64,000 nt of DNA. It comes from Psychrobacter maritimus (GTDB lineage Bacteria > Pseudomonadota > Gammaproteobacteria > Pseudomonadales > Moraxellaceae). The notes below the pieces were generated by a model. It was given only the letters and a program-made list of their open reading frames with translations, was not told the DNA's origin and did not search any database. Below are positions 17,501 to 26,133 of the stretch, in pieces. The position numbers and the translations under genes are program-made. The stretch is from the NCBI RefSeq assembly GCF_904846345.1, contig NZ_CAJHAJ010000006.1, positions 124,001 to 188,000 of the forward strand, in the 5' to 3' direction. The stretch's first letter is position 1. Every line of letters starts with the position of its first letter.

Positions 17501-17893
17501 ATTCCAATCTATCAGAGCGATGGTTTGCGAGGTTTTTTTACCATCGATGAATTCAGTCACGGTCACGCCATACAGCATGGCGTTATATAGCGCCTCATTT
17601 GCTGCCTGTAAGCCTAAGTTCATAGCAGGGTTTAGCTCGTGCATGACCTTATCAATGGCGCTGTTTGATAAAGGATGTGCCTGACCTTCAAATGTAAAGG
17701 TTTGCTTGGCTAAAAACGCACGCATAATAGGCAATAGCATCACCTGATTGGTGGCTTTACTTGCAGCCATCTTTGAGCGCATGGCGTTGCATTGATTGGG
17801 CGAAATAAACTCGTAGCCCAGCGTTGTGAGTAAGGTTAAGGCAGGGATTTTTGAGCTGAATTCTTCTTGGAAGTTGACTGCATTAATACTCAC
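14582..17893 (-). CDS. hsdR: Type I restriction enzyme R subunit
   Basis: An 1103-residue HsdR. The N-terminal nuclease domain has a PD-(D/E)xK site (Pro157-Asp158 and Glu172-Ala-Lys174). The superfamily 2 motor has Walker A TGSGKS (356-361) and the motif II DEGH (461-464), followed by a second RecA-like domain with LLTGFDEP and QAIARVNR. The C-terminal part is helical and binds the methylase core. Together with HsdM and HsdS it translocates and cuts unmethylated DNA. It follows the metallo-beta-lactamase fold gene by ten bases. All motor and nuclease motifs are intact. Confidence 0.95.
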   Translation of the reverse strand: MSINAVNFQEEFSSKIPALTLLTTLGYEFISPNQCNAMRSKMAASKATNQVMLLPIMRAFLAKQTFTFEGQAHPLSNSAIDKVMHELNPAMNLGLQAANEALYNAMLYGVTVTEFIDGKKTSQTIALIDWNNIDNNSFHVTEELVVLNSEGTSSRRPDVVCFVNGLPLAVIEAKRPDSSREWQSTNAQAVSQHIRNQGQKQIPHLFAYSQLLLAVNGNDGLYATCGTPEKFWAKWVEEEISEPEFHRLKNQALSPKQIENLFGDRPTSIKEEYQSLVDGGDLVVTDQDRLIISLLQPERLLEMTRMFTLFDKKAGKIVARYQQVFGIKALIERISTFDGSDGKSGSRQGGVIWHTTGSGKSFTMVFFSKALIWLEDLAKCRVIIVTDRVDLETQLSKTFASGGVLSDRDKTDAMATSGRRLAQQIGHGNERVIFSIINKFGSAVKYDECYNDSPNIIVMVDEGHRSQNGENNIRMAQALPNAAFIAFTGTPLLKDDKTENKFGSIIHSYTMQQAVKDKTVTPLLYEERIPELNTNDQAIDAWFDRITQKLTNDQKTDLKRKFSQKGQIYQVEGRIELIAHDISDHFQNFKQQHLKGQLACDSKASAIRYKIALDKIGKVTSVVAMSPPDTREGHDTVDGESKDIVQNWWQDNVAKEYGGDEKAYTKAIIEAFSQDDGPDIMIVVDKLLTGFDEPKNTVLYIDKPLKQHNLIQAIARVNRLHEKKRFGYLIDYRGILKELDITIEKYQDLAERTQGGFDIEDLKGLYNAMDTEYKQLPRLHSELWAIFSSVKNKQDGQALRQVLAPKMQEIDGRVVDTRLKERDDFYAALTAFSNAMKIALQSASFFEDTSFDNKRDRYKQDLKAFINLRKQVREDADETIDYDEYEADIRSLLDKHIAGLEVREAKGAYLVGNLGKNVKPEALSDNEARNQTDKITGRVTKMIEQDLADDPYAQEYFSKLLKQAIADAKAMFDAPVKQYMMFADFEQAVKDRAVADVPNAFIDDNGKLNKHAQAYFGLFKHLFDADFLVDKELDNDKLVTYAFEIDKIVKTAVAEYSINPAEIENAISVKLLPMLFMDLGIDKAQQLIEEVLKITRLGLSRDK

Positions 17894-17903
17894 TAAAAGC
17901 CCC

Positions 17904-19103
17904 TCACACTTTACTTAGATTTTTATTTCTTTTGATCTCGAAACAACAAATACGCTGTCTAAATATAGAATTCAGTTGCTCATTTATTAAAATAGGGCGA
18001 AAGTGATTTAAAGATAGGGTATTAATTACCTCTGCTGCTGGGTGTTCGTGAGTATTTTTAGTGCCGTAAGATACAGGACATATTAAAGAATCAAAAGCCT
18101 TGAATACGTCTATATTGAAATCGTACTTAGAGCCATGATGAGGTATCTGTATTACACCAATATAATCAATAAACCGTGAATAAACACTACCTAACTGCAC
18201 TTTGTTTGAATCGCAGTCACCAGTGTAAATACAGCCTGCTTTGTAGGAAGATGAGTAAGTACAATCTAGTTCATCTCCAACAAATTCACTAATTAGTATA
18301 CAATCTCTACTTCTAATATTAGAGGGGCCTGAGTAAAGCAACATGGAGTTTTCGTTAATTTTGCCACTCAAACTATCATATATGCTTCTGAGCTCTTTAC
18401 GCGTATTACGATCAGTTGATTTGCATAGTGTATAATTCGAATCATTTTCTAATCTATTAATATTAAAACCTCTAATTTGAAGAGCTTCTAATAACTCCTT
18501 CTTACGTTCTGTATCTTTGTGATTATAAGGAACGAAAAACCATTTAGAAGCATTTCCAATTTCCAATGGAGTTCCACTGTTAATCGTAATACTGTTTGAG
18601 TTGCTTTGCGAAAAATCTTGTAAATCTATACCTTCATTATCCTCTTCAGTATAGTCCCTGTCACTATCTGACCTTACATAGATGAAATTTGTTGTTGGTC
18701 CAAAGAATGACTTAGGGTCATCAATCAACTCTAATATACCCAATGATAAAACTCGATTAAAATTAATAAGTAAGTTCTTTTCTTTTTTTGTAAGCAAAGG
18801 AAGTACTACTGTACGAATCGACTTGGTTGAACTTATTAAAGTTGAAATTGTAGATACATGATCCCAATCAAAATGGGAAATAAATAGCACATCTATATCT
18901 TCTTCTTTTGAGAATGCTGTGCTAACGACTGACTGAGCATGTTTAGATTGCTTCCATTCTCCACAATCATAGACTATATTGAAACTCATAGTATTCCCAG
19001 AATAAAATACTCCTTGCTTAGTATGACGCTCGGAATAAAATGCTCCTTGTCCTACAGGGTGAAAGGTTCGAGTTATATGAGACCAATGAAAATCAATCAT
19101 CAA
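17904..19103 (-). CDS. Metallo-beta-lactamase fold protein inside the type I R-M operon (ComEC-like)
   Basis: A 399-residue soluble protein. The metal-binding loop is SHFDWDH (residues 76-82), an HxDxDH variant of the usual HxHxDH. Later motifs are YTGDCD (metal Asp296), IPHHGSKYDF (322-329) and a HEHP near 352-355, the order seen in ComEC-type and related metallohydrolases. There is no membrane segment, so it is not a ComEC channel. It overlaps the end of hsdS by 11 bases and ends 10 bases before hsdR, so it is translated as part of the operon. Its codon use is more AT-rich than hsdM and hsdR. A nuclease, phosphodiesterase or signal hydrolase role in defence is possible but not shown. Confidence 0.85.
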   Translation of the reverse strand: MMIDFHWSHITRTFHPVGQGAFYSERHTKQGVFYSGNTMSFNIVYDCGEWKQSKHAQSVVSTAFSKEEDIDVLFISHFDWDHVSTISTLISSTKSIRTVVLPLLTKKEKNLLINFNRVLSLGILELIDDPKSFFGPTTNFIYVRSDSDRDYTEEDNEGIDLQDFSQSNSNSITINSGTPLEIGNASKWFFVPYNHKDTERKKELLEALQIRGFNINRLENDSNYTLCKSTDRNTRKELRSIYDSLSGKINENSMLLYSGPSNIRSRDCILISEFVGDELDCTYSSSYKAGCIYTGDCDSNKVQLGSVYSRFIDYIGVIQIPHHGSKYDFNIDVFKAFDSLICPVSYGTKNTHEHPAAEVINTLSLNHFRPILINEQLNSIFRQRICCFEIKRNKNLSKV

Positions 19104-20322
19104 CCACCACCCGCTTCTTGCCCGTCAACAACACCTGCATCAACGCCTTTTTCTCTTGCTGTAAATCCGCCAATTGCTGCTCAAGCAACTCGATTTCTTT
19201 ATCAGCATTGGTTAACACGATGGCGATTTTTTGTTGTTCAATATAAGTCGGAACTTTAATCTTTATAGCTTTAATAATTGTTGCACTTAAATTAGGTTGT
19301 CCACCTTGAACCAGTAGTAATGCTTTCAACATTTCAACTTCAAGTAAATAAAACAAAAATAAGTTATGGGATTTTTCTTTTGGCTCTAATGCTAAAATTG
19401 CTTGATTCACAGTTGCACCATCTAGCGTATTTAAAGCTACTTTCCCCGCTGTTGCGCCATACATAGCAACAAGAATACTTCCATTCTTAACTATTTTTGC
19501 GGAAGAATTTTGGAGTCCTAGCTCTGTTATATATTCATTTACAGAATCAACATATCTATCATTTAATTTCCCAGAAGTAATCCACGGTATATTGCCATTG
19601 TAATACTCATCCTTTGTTCTAGAAGGTGTTCCACCTGAAAAGCATTTTGAAGTAGATCCTATACTGACTTCCTCCCACTCACCCTCAAACCGCTGACCCT
19701 CATCATCAAGCAGACGCTTTTTACCCGTGAGCAATTGCTGCATCAAGGCTTTTTTCTGCTGGGTACTATTGTCAATCAAACGCTCAGTCATGCTAATCGC
19801 TTTATCCCAAGTGGATAGGATTTTGGCGATTTTTTGTTGTTCTGGGAGAGGTGGAATTAAAACTGATATTTCTCTAATTTGAGTAGCTGACAGATTAGCC
19901 TGCTTAGTTCCACCAGGCAAAGAATATAATTTTGATAGAAAAATCTCACTTTTTAAAACATTTAGAACAAAACCTTTAGCGTCGCTGTTTCTTGGTTCGA
20001 TTTTTAAAACGCGTTGATTGAGCAAACAGTCCTGAGTATTTTCAGGAATTTCTACAGCAAAACCATAGTCTCTTTTACCCATTGTTCCAGTCATTGACAT
20101 AACTAAATCACCTGACTGTAGCAAAAACCTTTTATATTCAGTGGCGAAGTCATCAGGTAAATATATTGGGCTCCTATCAAGTTGGAACTGATTTTGATAT
20201 AAATTACCCATTCGTACTAAAGGTATTCCTTTTTTCACAAAGTCATTACTTTTAAACGCATACCCCATGACTGTATCAGCTAAATCTGAGACTAAGCCTT
20301 TTTTCCAACCCTTAGGCACCAT
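19093..20322 (-). CDS. hsdS: Type I restriction-modification specificity subunit
   Basis: A 409-residue HsdS with two target-recognition domains (about residues 1-150 and 200-365), each followed by a conserved helical spacer. The two spacers are clearly related: PPLPEQQKIAKILSTWDKAI ... KKALMQQLLTGKKR and YIEQQKIAIVLTNADKEIEL ... KKALMQVLLTGKKR. The HsdS subunit sets the bipartite DNA target of the methylase and nuclease. Its start overlaps hsdM by 11 bases. The target cannot be read from sequence. Both halves appear complete, so the subunit should be functional. Confidence 0.93.
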   Translation of the reverse strand: MVPKGWKKGLVSDLADTVMGYAFKSNDFVKKGIPLVRMGNLYQNQFQLDRSPIYLPDDFATEYKRFLLQSGDLVMSMTGTMGKRDYGFAVEIPENTQDCLLNQRVLKIEPRNSDAKGFVLNVLKSEIFLSKLYSLPGGTKQANLSATQIREISVLIPPLPEQQKIAKILSTWDKAISMTERLIDNSTQQKKALMQQLLTGKKRLLDDEGQRFEGEWEEVSIGSTSKCFSGGTPSRTKDEYYNGNIPWITSGKLNDRYVDSVNEYITELGLQNSSAKIVKNGSILVAMYGATAGKVALNTLDGATVNQAILALEPKEKSHNLFLFYLLEVEMLKALLLVQGGQPNLSATIIKAIKIKVPTYIEQQKIAIVLTNADKEIELLEQQLADLQQEKKALMQVLLTGKKRVVVDD

Positions 20323-21826
20323 AACCCAACTCCTTCAAATATCCTGCCATCTCATCCTCTAACAGGTTTAACTCGGCTTTAAGCGCCAAACGCTCAGAAC
20401 GCACCGCCTCCAAATCAATCTCCGCTTCTTCCTCAAACGTATCGACATAGCGTGGAATGTTTAGGTTAAAGTCGTTCTCTTTTATCTCATCAAAGCTGGC
20501 TAGATACGCATATTTATCGACGCTTTCCCGCACTTTATAGGTTTCAATGACTTTAGCGATATTGCTATCGGTGAGCTGGTTTTGGTTTTTGCCTGATTTA
20601 AACTCGCGGCTGGCATCGATAAACAAAACTTTGTCATCGGTTTTATTCTTTTTAAACAGTAAAATTGCCGCAGGAATACCCGTACCAAAGAACAGCTTTT
20701 CGGGTAAGCCAATCACTGTATCGAGCAGGTTTTCTTCGATGAGCTGCTGACGGATTTTGCCTTCACTAGATGCACGGAACAGCACACCATGCGGTACGAC
20801 CACACCCATGCGACCAGTAGCAGGCTTAAGGGTTTCGATCATATGACTGATAAAGGCATAGTCGCCCTTAGTCTTAGGCGGTACACCGCGATGGAAGCGA
20901 CCATAGGCATCGCTGCTGGCATCTTCATGACCCCATTTATCTAGTGAAAACGGTGGATTGGCGGTCACCACATCGAACTGCAATAAGCGCTTGCCGTCTT
21001 TATCGAGTAGCAGCGGATTACGGATGGTATCGCCCCACTCGATACGGTGGTTGTCCTCACCGTGTAGGAACATATTCATCTTGGCCAGTGCCCATGTCGA
21101 GCCAATGGCTTCTTGGCCGTATAGCGCATACTTCTTGGAATTTGAGTTTTTGCGTACCATCGCCCCGCACTTAATGAGTAGCGACCCTGAACCACAAGCA
21201 GGATCACAGATTTCATCACCTTCGACAGGCTCAAGAATAGTCGCCAGTAAATTCGATACTTCTGGTGGCGTATAGAATTCACCAGCCGTTGCCCCACTAC
21301 TAGCTGCAAAGTGCTTAATCAAAAACTCGTACGCATTACCAATAACATCGAGGCTACCAACACGCTCAACGCTTAGGTTCAGAATCTCTTTGCCAAAGTC
21401 TTCTAATAAATGGCGTAGAAGCTCATTCTTTTGTTTTTCTTGACCCAATTTATCGGTGTTAAAGCTGATGTCTTGAAAGACATTTTTTAGCTTAGTGCCG
21501 TTGGCTTCCTCGATCGCATGTAGCGCTTCATCAATACGCTGACCGTTGCCCGGCTGATGGCGCTGCTCGTATAGATCCCAAAAGCTGGCGCCTTCAGGCA
21601 ATACAAAACGCTGCTTGGACATCATGGCATGGATCAGTTCTGGGTTGTCGCCAAACTGCTCAACCAGTTTGTTGTACTCATCGCGATAGACGTCTGACAA
21701 ATACTTTAGGAACAACATAGTTAAGATGAAGTCTTTATAGGTATCGGCGCTAATGACCCCACGGAAGGTGTCACAGGCATTCCATACGGCTTTATTAATA
21801 TCGTCTTGATTGATTTGGCTGGGCAT
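20312..21826 (-). CDS. hsdM: Type I restriction-modification DNA methyltransferase
   Basis: A 504-residue N6-adenine methyltransferase. It has an N-terminal HsdM_N helical domain (about residues 10-150), the SAM-binding motif DPACGSGSLL (208-217) and the catalytic NPPFSLDKW (290-298). FYTPPEVSNLL and the later VVPHGVLFR are further family marks. It methylates the HsdS-defined site and protects host DNA. First gene of the operon hsdM-hsdS-MBL-hsdR-ygjP; the 225 bases upstream, shared with the thioesterase gene end, should hold the operon promoter. Confidence 0.95.
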   Translation of the reverse strand: MPSQINQDDINKAVWNACDTFRGVISADTYKDFILTMLFLKYLSDVYRDEYNKLVEQFGDNPELIHAMMSKQRFVLPEGASFWDLYEQRHQPGNGQRIDEALHAIEEANGTKLKNVFQDISFNTDKLGQEKQKNELLRHLLEDFGKEILNLSVERVGSLDVIGNAYEFLIKHFAASSGATAGEFYTPPEVSNLLATILEPVEGDEICDPACGSGSLLIKCGAMVRKNSNSKKYALYGQEAIGSTWALAKMNMFLHGEDNHRIEWGDTIRNPLLLDKDGKRLLQFDVVTANPPFSLDKWGHEDASSDAYGRFHRGVPPKTKGDYAFISHMIETLKPATGRMGVVVPHGVLFRASSEGKIRQQLIEENLLDTVIGLPEKLFFGTGIPAAILLFKKNKTDDKVLFIDASREFKSGKNQNQLTDSNIAKVIETYKVRESVDKYAYLASFDEIKENDFNLNIPRYVDTFEEEAEIDLEAVRSERLALKAELNLLEDEMAGYLKELGYGA

Positions 21827-22051
21827 TTATGGTTCCTAGATACTTTGGAAGGTAAGAGTTTTTATAGTGAGGTAATGATAGCAGGGTCTAGGCTGGTTGA
21901 CGGATATTAGTGGCTAGAAGTTCAACTCTAGTAGATATTTATATAAATTAATTGAATAAACTAAGGGGCCAAAGCACAAAAATACTTGATAACAATGTGA
22001 CTATTATGGGTACTGAGAAGATATGTTTAACAGTGTATATGTATAAGTCAT

Positions 22052-22465
22052 TTAATCATGCTTAGGCGGTACGGAATAGGTGCCAACAACATGTGCGACC
22101 AAGTCACTAGAGCCCTCTGAATATAAAGAAACTTCGCCTACGATAAGCGTGCGACCTACTTTTAGCAAGCTACACTCAGCAATAATACGTGCTTCTGCTG
22201 AGGGTTTACGCAAAAAATTAATGGTCAGGCTTGTCGTCACTGTCAACGGTACAATTCCAATCTTGCCAAGTATAGCTACATAGAGTGCGACATCAGCAAT
22301 ACTCATCAATACAGGACCTGAGACAGTGCCACCAGGACGCAGCTCGTCTATACCGATATCATGTGATAAGGTCGAACCACTATTACCTACTGCTTCAACA
22401 ATACATTTGGTTTGAGGAAACTCTAACGCTAAAAAGGCAGCTATTTCTTCTTTGGTTGCAGACAT
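22052..22465 (-). CDS. PaaI-family hotdog thioesterase
   Basis: A 137-residue single hotdog-fold protein. The LRPGGTVSGPVLMSIADVAL segment gives the PaaI-type pattern (GG-x-x-x-G...AD) with the Asp at the active-site helix, and VTTSLTINFLRKP and GRTLIVGEVSLYSEG are the usual strands. It probably hydrolyses an acyl- or aryl-CoA thioester in the cytoplasm; the substrate is unknown. It stands alone, upstream of the hsd operon on the same strand. Confidence 0.85.
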   Translation of the reverse strand: MSATKEEIAAFLALEFPQTKCIVEAVGNSGSTLSHDIGIDELRPGGTVSGPVLMSIADVALYVAILGKIGIVPLTVTTSLTINFLRKPSAEARIIAECSLLKVGRTLIVGEVSLYSEGSSDLVAHVVGTYSVPPKHD

Positions 22466-23362
22466 ACATACTCCTAGAGTCTAATTATTCTTATGACCTA
22501 ACCGACTTTCTCATCAAAGGTTAGTGGTCTGTTACTATCGTCGAACGTAAGGAGTGGACATTTATTTAAATGAGTTAAAAATCTTATCTAACTTGTAGGA
22601 TAGCATTACTGAAAAGCAAGACAAATAGAAAGCTTCATTACCATCCTAACCATTTATCTCAAAACTTCACGACAATCATCGTCCTCTGATTCTTACCTGC
22701 GCTCAGATTTTTCAATCATCTATTTCTATATCTAAAGTCATCTTTGCAAGGCATCGTTCTATCTGATTAACATAAAAGTTGGCAGTATGATTTATACCAG
22801 CATCTATCCCAATACTACTCTAATAATTGATCACTCGCTGACAGCTTGCTGCAAAAAAATTATCACTGCACTGGTAACAGAATGCTTCACCATCATAATA
22901 TTGATAATAAGTGAAAAAATTATCTTACGAGTATACAATGAGAATCATGCAGACATCTTGGTTAAGGAACCATTGGAGCTGTTTGGCGTGACTATGACAA
23001 TGCTACACGGTTTAAACAATATGAGTGAAAAATGAGCCTAACTTACTAGAAACAGTTTTTTAGTGATAGTATATGTTTGAAATCAAATAATGACTTAGAA
23101 ATACTTAGTTACATTTTATTATGAGATAAATCCCAATATCCATCTTGCATTCAATACTTAATAAGTGTTGGTCTAATAGCTGGTCTATAAATACAAACGT
23201 AAATATTAATACCTTAAGTATCAATTACCTATAATAGTAGTTGGGCTTCCTCCTTCACCGCCAATCTTATATATCTCCTGCTTTCCCTATCTATCTTAAA
23301 TACCCATTAATTCCTTTGAAATACAAAGCCTAAAGCTTATATTTAACCTTCAAGACCCACCC
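22466..23362. other. About 900 bases without a convincing gene
   Basis: An AT-rich stretch between the thioesterase gene and arsB. It holds an 82-codon plus-strand frame (22787-23035) with a hydrophobic centre (residues about 25-45), no ribosome-binding site and no recognisable family. I see no tRNA, transposase remnant or long inverted repeat. It may hold the promoter of the thioesterase gene and decayed DNA. Confidence 0.4.
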
Positions 23363-24673
23363 TTAAACGCTCGGTAATTTAGGCAACCAAAACACCAATG
23401 CCAATAGCGTTGCTAATAACACCGGCGGCGTTATCAGCAGACCGACCTTCATATATTGTCCCCAGCTTATCTTATAGTCTTTTTCTGCCAATACGTGTAA
23501 CCACAATAACGTCGCCAAACTACCAATAGGCGTGAATTTTGGTCCCAAGTCATTGCCAATAACATTGGCATAAATCATCAACTCTCGAGTAGCAGTGGGC
23601 ACTTGGGCGCTATCAATTGCCAGCGCGCCTATCAGCGTCGACGGCATATTGTTCATCACAGACGCTACGATGGCGGATAAGAATCCTGTGCCAACCGTCG
23701 CAACGAGCGCGCCTTGTTGACCTAACCAATTGAGTATTTGCGCGCCATAGGCAGTAAGTCCTGCATTGCCCAAACCATAAACCACCAAATACATACCAAT
23801 TGAAAACAACACAATTTGCCACGGGGCTTTCTTAAGAATATTAGTCATAGAAAACTTGGCATCACGTCCACCTTGCCACCAGCGTCCAGCAATCGCCATT
23901 AGTATAAGCGCCGCGGCACTCGTCACTACGGAGATAACCAGCCCGAGCGATTCAGTCGCGAAATAAGCGATTAATAATAATGCCAGCAGTGGAAAAGCCG
24001 CTCGAAACACCAGCGGGTCTTTGATAGCGGATTGTGGTGAGCTAAGACTTGCCGTTGAGTAGTGTGTAGGAATATGCCGCGCATAAGCAATCCACAATAC
24101 CAATAGCGTTGCTAGGACAGAGACGATATTTACCGGTACCATCACCGCCGCATAGCGACCAAAACCAATATCAAAATAATTAGCGCTGACGATATTGACC
24201 AGATTAGAAGTCACTAATGGCAAACTTGCGGTATCAGCAATAAAACCAGTGGCAATAATAAAAGCTAAAGCAGATTTGGGGGCAAAATCAAGGCGCAGCA
24301 GAATAGCAATCACAATTGGCGTCAGCAGTAAGGCCGCGCCATCATTGGCAAAGAAGGCGGAGATAAACGCCCCTAACAGCACAATCATCGGAAACAACAA
24401 ACGCCCGCGCCCATTGCCAAGCCGAGCGACGTGTAATGCCGCCCAGCCAAAAAATCCCGCTTCATCTAAAATAAGGGAGATAATAATCAGGGCGACAAAG
24501 GTAAAAGTGGCATCCCAAACGATATCCCAAACGATACCAACGTCAGACCATTGCACCACACCAAATACCAAGGCAACCAAAGCGCCGCCCATCGCACTCC
24601 AACCAATGCCAAGCCCTTTAGGCTGCCAGATGACTAAGACCAAAGTTACGATAAAAATAGCGAATGCGAGCAT
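23363..24673 (-). CDS. arsB: Arsenite efflux permease ArsB
   Basis: A 436-residue polytopic protein with 11-12 membrane segments. The ArsB branch of the ArsB/NhaD superfamily is shown by WDATFTFVALIIISLILDEA, FFANDGAALLLTPI, a TASLPLVTSNLVNIVSANYF segment and late VIGNDLGPKFTPIGSLATLL. It extrudes As(III) or Sb(III) across the inner membrane, driven by the proton gradient. Last gene of arsC-arsH-arsB, 89 bases after arsH. There is no arsA, so it acts as a secondary carrier. Confidence 0.95.
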   Translation of the reverse strand: MLAFAIFIVTLVLVIWQPKGLGIGWSAMGGALVALVFGVVQWSDVGIVWDIVWDATFTFVALIIISLILDEAGFFGWAALHVARLGNGRGRLLFPMIVLLGAFISAFFANDGAALLLTPIVIAILLRLDFAPKSALAFIIATGFIADTASLPLVTSNLVNIVSANYFDIGFGRYAAVMVPVNIVSVLATLLVLWIAYARHIPTHYSTASLSSPQSAIKDPLVFRAAFPLLALLLIAYFATESLGLVISVVTSAAALILMAIAGRWWQGGRDAKFSMTNILKKAPWQIVLFSIGMYLVVYGLGNAGLTAYGAQILNWLGQQGALVATVGTGFLSAIVASVMNNMPSTLIGALAIDSAQVPTATRELMIYANVIGNDLGPKFTPIGSLATLLWLHVLAEKDYKISWGQYMKVGLLITPPVLLATLLALVFWLPKLPSV

Positions 24674-24700
24674 GAAGTAACCTTAATGGGGCAATTGAAG

Positions 24701-24755
24701 CAATAATAAAACAATGAAAATTTCATCAGTGCAATAATAAAACCAATAATAAAAC
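24701..24755. repeat. Short direct repeats between arsH and arsB
   Basis: CAATAATAAAAC occurs three times, at 24701-24712, 24732-24743 and 24744-24755, the last two in tandem. This is in the 89-base gap between arsH and arsB. No function is evident. Confidence 0.6.
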
Positions 24756-24762
24756 AAAGAAG

Positions 24763-25578
24763 TTAGAGCGATTTTTGATTGACGCGTTGCGATACTTCTG
24801 CAGCGCTTTCGACCCGCTCTGAATAGCGATCGGTCAGATACGCCGAGCGCCCACGGGTAAGCCAGGTAAATTTGACCAACTCTTCGCAAACATCGACGAC
24901 TCGCAAATATAATGGTGACATTTTCATGCGATCATTATCATCAAATTCTAAAAACGCTTTTGGGATAGAGGATTGATTGGGGATGGTAATCATGCGCATC
25001 CAGCGCCCAAGAATACGCAACTGATTGACGGTATTAAAACTTTGGCTGCCGCCACTGACTTGCATAATAGCCAGCGTTTTACCTTGGGTCGGACGTACGC
25101 CGCCTAGCGCCAACGGAATCCAGTCAATTTGCGCTTTCATAATACTGGTAATGCTGCCATGGCGTTCTGGACTGACCCATAGCATGCCTTCTGACCACTG
25201 TGCCAGCTCGCGTAACTCTTGTACCTTTGGGTGGTCGGCATCTGCGTCATCTGGCAGTGGCAAGCCTGATGGATTAAACATTCGCACCTCGCAGCCGTAC
25301 CAACGCAATAGACGGCTTGCTTCTTCTGCCGCCAATCTGGAAAATGAGCGCGCACGTAAAGAGCCATATAACACCAATATTCTTGGTGCATGGCGTGGGT
25401 CATCTTTACCTACCAAAGACTCAATATCAATAGCGTGTATTTGACTGAAATCAATATTGGGCAAATCGTTTTTAAGTAAATCAGCAGCGGGTAAATCAGT
25501 AGCGCCAATATTGCTATCACTTTTATTATTAAGACCGTCTGCTACTGCTAGGGTTGCGGTGTCTTTAACCTTTGACAT
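24763..25578 (-). CDS. arsH: ArsH, NADPH-dependent FMN reductase (organoarsenical oxidoreductase)
   Basis: A flavodoxin-like protein with [17 protein letters not shown] binding the FMN phosphate, [20 protein letters not shown] and [20 protein letters not shown], all typical of ArsH. ArsH oxidises trivalent methyl or aromatic arsenicals to less toxic pentavalent forms. The frame is open 37 codons further upstream inside arsC, but the ATG at 25578 follows GGGGAAA and overlaps arsC by 14 bases, so I choose it (271 residues). Translationally coupled to arsC. Confidence 0.92.
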   Translation of the reverse strand: MSKVKDTATLAVADGLNNKSDSNIGATDLPAADLLKNDLPNIDFSQIHAIDIESLVGKDDPRHAPRILVLYGSLRARSFSRLAAEEASRLLRWYGCEVRMFNPSGLPLPDDADADHPKVQELRELAQWSEGMLWVSPERHGSITSIMKAQIDWIPLALGGVRPTQGKTLAIMQVSGGSQSFNTVNQLRILGRWMRMITIPNQSSIPKAFLEFDDNDRMKMSPLYLRVVDVCEELVKFTWLTRGRSAYLTDRYSERVESAAEVSQRVNQKSL

Positions 25579-25972
25579 GTTTGACGATTTCCCCATCTTC
25601 TTTGGTAAAACTACTGACTGGATTTTCCAGTAATTCAAACACTCGCTCTGACGGTCGGCACAGCGCCGCGCCTTTATTGGTAACAACAATAGGACGATTG
25701 ATTAAAATAGGGTGCGCTATCATGGCATCAATCAATTGCGCATCGGTCAATGTTGGATTGTCTAAGCCAATCTCGCTATAGACGTTTTCTTTACTGCGTA
25801 TTAGCTCGCGCGGCGTGATGTGCATCAATGCCAATAGCTCAACTAAGTACTCACGAGACGGCGGTGTTTTTAGGTATTCCACCACGTCTGGCGTCTCACC
25901 TGAAGCCTGCATAATAGCCAGTGTATTACGAGAGGTGCCGCATTTTGGATTATGAAAAATCATTGGCGTCAT
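25565..25972 (-). CDS. arsC: Glutaredoxin-coupled arsenate reductase
   Basis: A 135-residue ArsC of the glutaredoxin/Spx fold. The catalytic Cys11 lies in [11 protein letters not shown], and the anion-binding Arg residues sit in [13 protein letters not shown] and [12 protein letters not shown]. It reduces As(V) to As(III) with glutathione and glutaredoxin, giving the substrate for ArsB. First gene of the arsC-arsH-arsB operon. No ArsR coding sequence lies upstream; the 161 bases to the divergent YdcF gene must hold the promoter. Confidence 0.94.
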   Translation of the reverse strand: MTPMIFHNPKCGTSRNTLAIMQASGETPDVVEYLKTPPSREYLVELLALMHITPRELIRSKENVYSEIGLDNPTLTDAQLIDAMIAHPILINRPIVVTNKGAALCRPSERVFELLENPVSSFTKEDGEIVKHVKG

Positions 25973-26133
25973 AAGGTTTTCCTCTTAACGTTAAAGGGAT
26001 TGGATTTGATATATATGAATATTACCAAACAGCCAGGTAATTAAAACAACGTTTGATTAAATAAACAAAGCAACATTTGATTCATTAAAAATTAAACTAA
26101 AGAGAAGCATCTTTACCTAATAAAAGCAAAACT

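Noticed and set aside
17904..19103. ComEC DNA-uptake channel
   Set aside because: Only the metallo-beta-lactamase fold part is present; there are no membrane segments or competence genes.
22787..23035. 82-codon hydrophobic frame
   Set aside because: No ribosome-binding site or recognisable family; codon pattern unconvincing, so not listed as a gene.
24195..24680. 161-codon frame opposite arsB
   Set aside because: Antisense shadow of a membrane-protein gene; its basic, Ala/Lys/Ile-rich product matches nothing known.
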